This document shows, piece by piece, positions 51,024 through 62,400 of a stretch of 64,000 bases of DNA. This DNA is from Sabellastarte sp. h YS-2021. Lineage: Eukaryota > Annelida > Polychaeta > Sabellida > Sabellidae. The notes beneath the pieces were generated by a model. That model was not told the DNA's origin. It did no database searches and saw only the letters and a program-made list of their open reading frames with translations. Made by a program: the position numbers and the translations under genes. How positions within the stretch are numbered: the stretch's first letter is position 1; each line of letters opens with the position of its first letter. Where the stretch lies: NCBI GenBank assembly GCA_964017235.1, contig OZ024936.1, positions 11,508,496 to 11,572,495 of the forward strand, written 5' to 3'.

Positions 51024-54000
51024 ATGCATCTGGAAATCCCCCAACTAAAATCAATGGGAAATATTGATTTTTGGCCGATTCTCTGTAAGCAAGCCACAAA
51101 CACCCAACCCTTTTATATTGCATCAGTCTGTGGCTGCCTGAATGTACTATTTCTGGAGAAAAATCCAGACCTTTTTCCCCGACCAAAATTTTGCTCGTGT
51201 AAGGTACGTACCCATGCTACAGAAATCTCCCAATTGAAATTAATGGGGAATCTTGTTTTTGTCTGTATCTCAAAAATAAACCATTTAACCCATACCCTGT
51301 TATATTGTATAAGATCGTGGGGTCACCCCCTCCCCACCTGTTCAAAAAAATCCGTGTCCGCCGCTGCGGCCAGATTGGTCGTCGGTGACATCAGGTAGCT
51401 ATACATGCATCTGGAAATCCCCCAACTAAAATCAATGGGAAATATTGCATTTGGCCGATTCTCTGTAAGCAAGCCACAAACACCCAACCCTTTTATATTG
51501 CATCAGTCTGTGGCTGCCTGAACTTACTATTTCTGGAGAAAAATCCAGACCTTTTTCCCTGACCAAAATTTTGCTCGTGTAAGGTACGTACCCATGCTAC
51601 AGAAATCTCCCAATTGAAATTAATGGGGAATCTTGTTTTTGTCTGTATCTCAAAAAAATAAACCATTTAACCCATACCCTGTTATATTGTATAAGATCGT
51701 GGGGTCACCCCCTCCCCACCTGTTCAAAAAAATCCGTGTCCGCCGCTGCGGCCAGATTGGTCGTCGGTGACATCAGGTAGCTATACATGCATCTGGAAAT
51801 CCCCCAACTAAAATCAATGGGAAATATTGCATTTGGCCGATTCTCTGTAAGCAAGCCACAAACACCCAACCCTTTTATATTGCATCAGTCTGTGGCTGCC
51901 TGAACTTACTATTTCTGGAGAAAAATCCAGACCTTTTTCCCCGACCAAAATTTTGCTCGTGTAAGGTACGTACCCATGCTACAGAAATCTCCCAATTGAA
52001 ATTAATGGGGAATCTTGTTTTTGTCTGTATCTCAAAAAATAAACCATTTAACCCATACCCTGTTATATTGTATAAGATCGTGGGGTCACCCCCTCCCAAC
52101 CTGTTCAAAAAAATCCGTGTCGGCCGCTGCGGCCGGATTGGTCATCGGTGACATCAGGTAGCTATACATGCATCTGGAAATCCGCCACTAAAATCAATGG
52201 GAAATATTGCTTTTTGGCCGATTCTCTGTAAGCAAGCCACAAACACCCAACCCTTTTATATTGCATCAGTCTGTGGCTGCCTGAACTTACTATTTCTGGA
52301 GAAAAATCCAGACCTTTTTCCCTGACCAAAATTTTGCTCGTGTAAGGTACGTACCCATGCTACAGAAATCTCCCAATTGAAATTAATGGGGAATCTTGTT
52401 TTTGTCTGTATCTCAAAAAATAAACCATTTAACCCATACCCTGTTATATTGTATAAGATCGTGGGGTCACCCCCTCCCCACCTGTTCAAAAAAATCCGTG
52501 TCGGCCGCTGCGGCCGGATTGGTCATCGGTGACATCAGGTAGCTATACATGCATCTGGAAATCCCCCAACTAAAATCAATGGGAAATATTGCTTTTTCGC
52601 CGATTCTCTGTAACCAAGCCACAAACACCCAACCCTGTTATATTGCATCAGTTTGTGGCTGCCTGAGCTTACTATTTCTGGAGAAAAATCCAGACCTTTT
52701 TCCCCGACCAAAATTTTGCTCGTGTAAGGTACGTACCCATGCTACAGAAATCTCCCAATTGAAATTAATGGGGAATCTTGTTTTTGTCTGTATCTCAAAA
52801 ATAAACCATTTAACCCATACCCTGTTATATTGTATAAGATCGTGGGGTCACCCCCTCCCCACCTGTTCAAAAAAATCTGTGTCCGCCGCTGCGGCCAGAT
52901 TGGTCGTCGGTGACATCAGGTAGCTATACATGCATCTGGAAATCCCCCAACTAAAATCAATGGGAAATATTGCATTTGGCCGATTCTCTGTAAGCAAGCC
53001 ACAAACACCCAACCCTTTTATATTGCATCAGTCTGTGGCTGCCTGAACTTACTATTTCTGGAGAAAAATCCAGACCTTTTTCCCCGACCAAAATTTTGCT
53101 CGTGTAAGGTACGTACCCATGCTACAGAAATCTCCCAATTGAAATTAATGGGGAATCTTGTTTTTGTCTGTATCTCAAAAAATAAACCATTTAACCCATA
53201 CCCTGTTATATTGTATAAGATCGTGGGGTCACCCCCTCCCAACCTGTTCAAAAAAATCCGTGTCAGCCGCTGCGGCCGGATTGGTCATCGGTGACATCAG
53301 GTAGCTATACATGCATCTGGAAATCCCCCACTAAAATCAATGGGAAATATTGCTTTTTGGCCGATTCTCTGTAAGCAAGCCACAAACACCCAACCCTTTT
53401 ATATTGCATCAGTCTGTGGCTGCCTGAACTTACTATTTCTGGAGAAAAATCCAGACCTTTTTCCCCGACCAAAATTTTGCTCGTGTAAGGTACGTACCCA
53501 TGCTACAGAAATCTCCCAATTGAAATTAATGGGGAATCTTGTTTTTGTCTGTATCTCAAAAATAAACCATTTAACCCATACCCTGTTATATTGTATAAGA
53601 TCGTGGGGTCACCCCCTCCCCACCTGTTCAAAAAAATCTGTGTCCGCCGCTGCGGCCAGATTGGTCATCGGTGACATCAGGTAGCTATACATGCATCTGG
53701 AAATCCCCCAACTAAAATCAATGGGAAATATTGCATTTGGCCGATTCTCTGTAAGCAAGCCACAAACACCCAACCCTTTTATATTGCATCAGTCTGTGGC
53801 TGCCTGAACTTACTATTTCTGGAGAAAAATCCAGACCTTTTTCCCTGACCAAAATTTTGCTCGTGTAAGGTACGTACCCATGCTACAGAAATCTCCCAAT
53901 TGAAATTAATGGGGAATCTTGTTTTTGTCTGTATCTCAAAAAAATAAACCATTTAACCCATACCCTGTTATATTGTATAAGATCGTGGGGTCACCCCCTC

Positions 54001-55215
54001 CCCACCTGTTCAAAAAAATCCGTGTCCGCCGCTGCGGCCAGATTGGTCGTCGGTGACATCAGGTAGCTATACATGCATCTGGAAATCCCCCAACTAAAAT
54101 CAATGGGAAATATTGCATTTGGCCGATTCTCTGTAAGCAAGCCACAAACACCCAACCCTTTTATATTGCATCAGTCTGTGGCTGCCTGAACTTACTATTT
54201 CTGGAGAAAAATCCAGACCTTTTTCCCCGACCAAAATTTTGCTCGTGTAAGGTACGTACCCATGCTACAGAAATCTCCCAATTGAAATTAATGGGGAATC
54301 TTGTTTTTGTCTGTATCTCAAAAAATAAACCATTTAACCCATACCCTGTTATATTGTATAAGATCGTGGGGTCACCCCCTCCCAACCTGTTCAAAAAAAT
54401 CCGTGTCGGCCGCTGCGGCCGGATTGGTCATCGGTGACATCAGGTAGCTATACATGCATCTGGAAATCCCCCACTAAAATCAATGGGAAATATTGCTTTT
54501 TGGCCGATTCTCTGTAAGCAAGCCACAAACACCCAACCCTTTTATATTGCATCAGTCTGTGGCTGCCTGAACTTACTATTTCTGGAGAAAAATCCAGACC
54601 TTTTTCCCTGACCAAAATTTTGCTCGTGTAAGGTACGTACCCATGCTACAGAAATCTCCCAATTGAAATTAATGGGGAATCTTGTTTTTGTCTGTATCTC
54701 AAAAAATAAACCATTTAACCCATACCCTGTTATATTGTATAAGATCGTGGGGTCACCCCCTCCCCACCTGTTCAAAAAAATCCGTGTCGGCCGCTGCGGC
54801 CGGATTGGTCATCGGTGACATCAGGTAGCTATACATGCATCTGGAAATCCCCCAACTAAAATCAATGGGAAATATTGCTTTTTCGCCGATTCTCTGTAAC
54901 CAAGCCACAAACACCCAACCCTGTTATATTGCATCAGTTTGTGGCTGCCTGAGCTTACTATTTCTGGAGAAAAATCCAGACCTTTTTCCCCGACCAAAAT
55001 TTTGCTCGTGTAAGGTACGTACCCATGCTACAGAAATCTCCCAATTGAAATTAATGGGGAATCTTGTTTTTGTCTGTATCTCAAAAATAAACCATTTAAC
55101 CCATACCCTGTTATATTGTATAAGATCGTGGGGTCACCCCCTCCCCACCTGTTCAAAAAAATCCGTGTCCGCCGCTGCGGCCAGATTGGTCGTCGGTGAC
55201 ATCAGGTAGCTATAC
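51024..55215. repeat. 12-mer higher-order repeat, right array, copy 3, incomplete
   Basis: Third copy of the 12-mer. It keeps the pattern through eleven monomers, with minor private changes (AATCCGCCACTAAAA at about 52180; GTGTCAGCCGC near 53262). After 55215 the expected ordinary twelfth monomer is replaced by one with the CTCCCAACCTG variant, and the sequence passes into the 4-mer block. The change is best explained by a crossover between the two related 6-mer halves. Confidence 0.82.
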
Positions 55216-58200
55216 ATGCATCTGGAAATCCCCCAACTAAAATCAATGGGAAATATTGCATTTGGCCGATTCTCTGTAAGCAAGCCACAAACACCCAACC
55301 CTTTTATATTGCATCAGTCTGTGGCTGCCTGAACTTACTATTTCTGGAGAAAAATCCAGACCTTTTTCCCCGACCAAAATTTTGCTCGTGTAAGGTACGT
55401 ACCCATGCTACAGAAATCTCCCAATTGAAATTAATGGGGAATCTTGTTTTTGTCTGTATCTCAAAAAATAAACCATTTAACCCATACCCTGTTATATTGT
55501 ATAAGATCGTGGGGTCACCCCCTCCCAACCTGTTCAAAAAAATCCGTGTCGGCCGCTGCGGCCGGATTGGTCATCGGTGACATCAGGTAGCTATACATGC
55601 ATCTGGAAATCCCCCACTAAAATCAATGGGAAATATTGCTTTTTGGCCGATTCTCTGTAAGCAAGCCACAAACACCCAACCCTTTTATATTGCATCAGTC
55701 TGTGGCTGCCTGAACTTACTATTTCTGGAGAAAAATCCAGACCTTTTTCCCCGACCAAAATTTTGCTCGTGTAAGGTACGTACCCATGCTACAGAAATCT
55801 CCCAATTGAAATTAATGGGGAATCTTGTTTTTGTCTGTATCTCAAAAAATAAACCATTTAACCCATACCCTGTTATATTGTATAAGATCGTGGGGTCACC
55901 CCCTCCCCACCTGTTCAAAAAAATCCGTGTCGGCCGCTGCGGCCGGATTGGTCATCGGTGACATCAGGTAGCTATACATGCATCTGGAAATCCCCCAACT
56001 AAAATCAATGGGAAATATTGCTTTTTCGCCGATTCTCTGTAACCAAGCCACAAACACCCAACCCTGTTATATTGCATCAGTTTGTGGCTGCCTGAGCTTA
56101 CTATTTCTGGAGAAAAATCCAGACCTTTTTCCCCGACCAAAATTTTGCTCGTGTAAGGTACGTACCCATGCTACAGAAATCTCCCAATTGAAATTAATGG
56201 GGAATCTTGTTTTTGTCTGTATCTCAAAAATAAACCATTTAACCCATACCCTGTTATATTGTATAAGATCGTGGGGTCACCCCCTCCCCACCTGTTCAAA
56301 AAAATCTGTGTCCGCCGCTGCGGCCAGATTGGTCGTCGGTGACATCAGGTAGCTATACATGCATCTGGAAATCCCCCAACTAAAATCAATGGGAAATATT
56401 GCTTTTTCGCCGATTCTCTGTAACCAAGCCACAAACACCCAACCCTGTTATATTGCATCAGTTTGTGGCTGCCTGAGCTTACTATTTCTGGAGAAAAATC
56501 CAGACCTTTTTCCCCGACCAAAATTTTGCTCGTGTAAGGTACGTACCCATGCTACAGAAATCTCCCAATTGAAATTAATGGGGAATCTTGTTTTTGTCTG
56601 TATCTCAAAAATAAACCATTTAACCCATACCCTGTTATATTGTATAAGATCGTGGGGTCACCCCCTCCCCACCTGTTCAAAAAAATCTGTGTCCGCCGCT
56701 GCGGCCAGATTGGTCGTCGGTGACATCAGGTAGCTATACATGCATCTGGAAATCCCCCAACTAAAATCAATGGGAAATATTGCATTTGGCCGATTCTCTG
56801 TAAGCAAGCCACAAACACCCAACCCTTTTATATTGCATCAGTCTGTGGCTGCCTGAACTTACTATTTCTGGAGAAAAATCCAGACCTTTTTCCCCGACCA
56901 AAATTTTGCTCGTGTAAGGTACGTACCCATGCTACAGAAATCTCCCAATTGAAATTAATGGGGAATCTTGTTTTTGTCTGTATCTCAAAAAATAAACCAT
57001 TTAACCCATACCCTGTTATATTGTATAAGATCGTGGGGTCACCCCCTCCCAACCTGTTCAAAAAAATCCGTGTCGGCCGCTGCGGCCGGATTGGTCATCG
57101 GTGACATCAGGTAGCTATACATGCATCTGGAAATCCCCCACTAAAATCAATGGGAAATATTGCTTTTTGGCCGATTCTCTGTAAGCAAGCCACAAACACC
57201 CAACCCTTTTATATTGCATCAGTCTGTGGCTGCCTGAACTTACTATTTCTGGAGAAAAATCCAGACCTTTTTCCCCGACCAAAATTTTGCTCGTGTAAGG
57301 TACGTACCCATGCTACAGAAATCTCCCAATTGAAATTAATGGGGAATCTTGTTTTTGTCTGTATCTCAAAAAATAAACCATTTAACCCATACCCTGTTAT
57401 ATTGTATAAGATCGTGGGGTCACCCCCTCCCCACCTGTTCAAAAAAATCCGTGTCGGCCGCTGCGGCCGGATTGGTCATCGGTGACATCAGGTAGCTATA
57501 CATGCATCTGGAAATCCCCCAACTAAAATCAATGGGAAATATTGCTTTTTCGCCGATTCTCTGTAACCAAGCCACAAACACCCAACCCTGTTATATTGCA
57601 TCAGTTTGTGGCTGCCTGAGCTTACTATTTCTGGAGAAAAATCCAGACCTTTTTCCCCGACCAAAATTTTGCTCGTGTAAGGTACGTACCCATGCTACAG
57701 AAATCTCCCAATTGAAATTAATGGGGAATCTTGTTTTTGTCTGTATCTCAAAAATAAACCATTTAACCCATACCCTGTTATATTGTATAAGATCGTGGGG
57801 TCACCCCCTCCCCACCTGTTCAAAAAAATCTGTGTCCGCCGCTGCGGCCAGATTGGTCGTCGGTGACATCAGGTAGCTATACATGCATCTGGAAATCCCC
57901 CAACTAAAATCAATGGGAAATATTGCTTTTTCGCCGATTCTCTGTAACCAAGCCACAAACACCCAACCCTGTTATATTGCATCAGTTTGTGGCTGCCTGA
58001 GCTTACTATTTCTGGAGAAAAATCCAGACCTTTTTCCCCGACCAAAATTTTGCTCGTGTAAGGTACGTACCCATGCTACAGAAATCTCCCAATTGAAATT
58101 AATGGGGAATCTTGTTTTTGTCTGTATCTCAAAAATAAACCATTTAACCCATACCCTGTTATATTGTATAAGATCGTGGGGTCACCCCCTCCCCACCTGT

Positions 58201-59406
58201 TCAAAAAAATCTGTGTCCGCCGCTGCGGCCAGATTGGTCGTCGGTGACATCAGGTAGCTATACATGCATCTGGAAATCCCCCAACTAAAATCAATGGGAA
58301 ATATTGCATTTGGCCGATTCTCTGTAAGCAAGCCACAAACACCCAACCCTTTTATATTGCATCAGTCTGTGGCTGCCTGAACTTACTATTTCTGGAGAAA
58401 AATCCAGACCTTTTTCCCCGACCAAAATTTTGCTCGTGTAAGGTACGTACCCATGCTACAGAAATCTCCCAATTGAAATTAATGGGGAATCTTGTTTTTG
58501 TCTGTATCTCAAAAAATAAACCATTTAACCCATACCCTGTTATATTGTATAAGATCGTGGGGTCACCCCCTCCCAACCTGTTCAAAAAAATCCGTGTCGG
58601 CCGCTGCGGCCGGATTGGTCATCGGTGACATCAGGTAGCTATACATGCATCTGGAAATCCCCCACTAAAATCAATGGGAAATATTGCTTTTTGGCCGATT
58701 CTCTGTAAGCAAGCCACAAACACCCAACCCTTTTATATTGCATCAGTCTGTGGCTGCCTGAACTTACTATTTCTGGAGAAAAATCCAGACCTTTTTCCCC
58801 GACCAAAATTTTGCTCGTGTAAGGTACGTACCCATGCTACAGAAATCTCCCAATTGAAATTAATGGGGAATCTTGTTTTTGTCTGTATCTCAAAAAATAA
58901 ACCATTTAACCCATACCCTGTTATATTGTATAAGATCGTGGGGTCACCCCCTCCCCACCTGTTCAAAAAAATCCGTGTCGGCCGCTGCGGCCGGATTGGT
59001 CATCGGTGACATCAGGTAGCTATACATGCATCTGGAAATCCCCCAACTAAAATCAATGGGAAATATTGCTTTTTCGCCGATTCTCTGTAACCAAGCCACA
59101 AACACCCAACCCTGTTATATTGCATCAGTTTGTGGCTGCCTGAGCTTACTATTTCTGGAGAAAAATCCAGACCTTTTTCCCCGACCAAAATTTTGCTCGT
59201 GTAAGGTACGTACCCATGCTACAGAAATCTCCCAATTGAAATTAATGGGGAATCTTGTTTTTGTCTGTATCTCAAAAATAAACCATTTAACCCATACCCT
59301 GTTATATTGTATAAGATCGTGGGGTCACCCCCTCCCCACCTGTTCAAAAAAATCTGTGTCCGCCGCTGCGGCCAGATTGGTCGTCGGTGACATCAGGTAG
59401 CTATAC
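55216..59406. repeat. 4-mer higher-order repeat (1524 bp, order A-B-C-C), two full copies and a partial third
   Basis: Monomer A (CTCCCAACCTG) starts at 55216, 56740 and 58264. Monomer B (one A missing in CCCCCACTAAAA) starts at 55597, 57121 and 58645. Monomer C (GCTTTTTCGCC with CCTGTTATATTGCATCAGTTTG) starts at 55978, 56359, 57502, 57883 and 59026. The period is exactly 1524 bp. The third copy has a single C and then joins a GACCTTTTTCCCCCACC monomer at 59407 and the GAATGTACTATT marker at 59788. That pair also occurs together at 41497 and 41878. Confidence 0.88.
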
Positions 59407-62400
59407 ATGCATCTGGAAATCCCCCAACTAAAATCAATGGGAAATATTGCATTTGGCCGATTCTCTGTAACCAAGCCACAAACACCCAACCCTTTTATAT
59501 TGCATCAGTCTGTGGCTGCCTGAACTTACTATTTCTGGAGAAAAATCCAGACCTTTTTCCCCCACCAAAATTTTGCTCGTGTAAGGTACGTACCCATGCT
59601 ACAGAAATCTCCCAATTGAAATTAATGGGGAATCTTGTTTTTGTCTGTATCTCAAAAAATAAACCATTTAACCCATACCCTGTTATATTGTATAAGATCG
59701 TGGGGTCACCCCCTCCCCACCTGTTCAAAAAAATCCGTGTCGGCCGCTTCGGCCGGATTGGTCGTCGGTGACATCAGGTAGCTATACATGCATCTGGAAA
59801 TCCCCCAACTAAAATCAATGGGAAATATTGATTTTTGGCCGATTCTCTGTAAGCAAGCCACAAACACCCAACCCTTTTATATTGCATCAGTCTGTGGCTG
59901 CCTGAATGTACTATTTCTGGAGAAAAATCCAGACCTTTTTCCCCGACCAAAATTTTGCTCGTGTAAGGTACGTACCCATGCTACAGAAATCTCCCAATTG
60001 AAATTAATGGGGAATCTTGTTTTTGTCTGTATCTCAAAAATAAACCATTTAACCCATACCCTGTTATATTGTATAAGATCGTGGGGTCACCCCCTCCCCA
60101 CCTGTTCAAAAAAATCCGTGTCCGCCGCTGCGGCCAGATTGGTCGTCGGTGACATCAGGTAGCTATACATGCATCTGGAAATCCCCCAACTAAAATCAAT
60201 GGGAAATATTGCATTTGGCCGATTCTCTGTAAGCAAGCCACAAACACCCAACCCTTTTATATTGCATCAGTCTGTGGCTGCCTGAACTTACTATTTCTGG
60301 AGAAAAATCCAGACCTTTTTCCCTGACCAAAATTTTGCTCGTGTAAGGTATGTACCCATGCTACAGAAATCTCCCAATTGAAATTAATGGGGAATCTTGT
60401 TTTTGTCTGTATCTCAAAAAAATAAACCATTTAACCCATACCCTGTTATATTGTATAAGATCGTGGGGTCACCCCCTCCCCACCTGTTCAAAAAAATCCG
60501 TGTCCGCCGCTGCGGCCAGATTGGTCGTCGGTGACATCAGGTAGCTATACATGCATCTGGAAATCCCCCAACTAAAATCAATGGGAAATATTGCATTTGG
60601 CCGATTCTCTGTAAGCAAGCCACAAACACCCAACCCTTTTATATTGCATCAGTCTGTGGCTGCCTGAACTTACTATTTCTGGAGAAAAATCCAGACCTTT
60701 TTCCCCGACCAAAATTTTGCTCGTGTAAGGTACGTACCCATGCTACAGAAATCTCCCAATTGAAATTAATGGGGAATCTTGTTTTTGTCTGTATCTCAAA
60801 AAATAAACCATTTAACCCATACCCTGTTATATTGTATAAGATCGTGGGGTCACCCCCTCCCCACCTGTTCAAAAAAATCCGTGTCGGCCGCTGCGGCCGG
60901 ATTGGTCATCGGTGACATCAGGTAGCTATACATGCATCTGGAAATCCCCCAACTAAAATCAATGGGAAATATTGCTTTTTCGCCGATTCTCTGTAAGCAA
61001 GCCACAAACACCCAACCCTGTTATATTGCATCAGTTTGTGGCTGCCTGAGCTTACTATTTCTGGAGAAAAATCCAGACCTTTTTCCCCGACCAAAATTTT
61101 GCTCGTGTAAGGTACGTACCCATGCTACAGAAATCTCCCAATTGAAATTAATGGGGAATCTTGTTTTTGTCTGTATCTCAAAAATAAACCATTTAACCCA
61201 TACCCTGTTATATTGTATAAGATCGTGGGGTCACCCCCTCCCCACCTGTTCAAAAAAATCTGTGTCCGCCGCTGCGGCCAGATTGGTCGTCGGTGACATC
61301 AGGTAGCTATACATGCATCTGGAAATCCCCCAACTAAAATCAATGGGAAATATTGCATTTGGCCGATTCTCTGTAACCAAGCCACAAACACCCAACCCTT
61401 TTATATTGCATCAGTCTGTGGCTGCCTGAACTTACTATTTCTGGAGAAAAATCCAGACCTTTTTCCCCCACCAAAATTTTGCTCGTGTAAGGTACGTACC
61501 CATGCTACAGAAATCTCCCAATTGAAATTAATGGGGAATCTTGTTTTTGTCTGTATCTCAAAAAATAAACCATTTAACCCATACCCTGTTATATTGTATA
61601 AGATCGTGGGGTCACCCCCTCCCCACCTGTTCAAAAAAATCCGTGTCGGCCGCTGCGGCCGGATTGGTCATCGGTGACATCAGGTAGCTATACATGCATC
61701 TGGAAATCCCCCAACTAAAATCAATGGGAAATATTGCATTTGGCCGATTCTCTGTAAGGAAGCCACAAACACCCAACCCTTTTATATTGCTTCAGTCTGT
61801 GGCTGCCTGAACTTACTATTTCTGGAGAAAAATCCAGACCTTTTTCCCCGACCAAAATTTTGCTCGTGTAAGGTACGTACCCATGCTACAGAAATCTCCC
61901 AATTGAAATTAATGGGGAATCTTGTTTTTGTCTGTATCTCAAAAAATAAACCATTTAACCCATACCCTGTTATATTGTATAAGATTGTGGGGTCACCCCC
62001 TCCCCACCTGTTCAAAAAAATCTGTGTCGGCCGCTGCGGCCGGATTGGTCGTCAGTGACATCAGGTAGCTATACATGCATCTGGAAATCCCCCAACTAAA
62101 ATCAATGGGAAATATTGCATTTGGCCGATTCTCTGTAAGCAAGCCACAAACACCCAACCCTTTTATATTGCATCAGTCTGTGGCTGCCTGAGCTTACTAT
62201 TTCTGGAGAAAAATCCAGACCTTTTTCCCCGACAAAAATTTTGCTCGTGTAAGGTACGTACCCATGCTACAGAAATCTCCCAATTGAAATTAATGGGGAA
62301 TCTTGTTTTTGTCTGTATCTCAAAAATAAACCATTTAACCCATACCCTGTTATATTGTATAAGATCGTGGGGTCACCCCCTCCCCACCTGTTCAAAAAAA

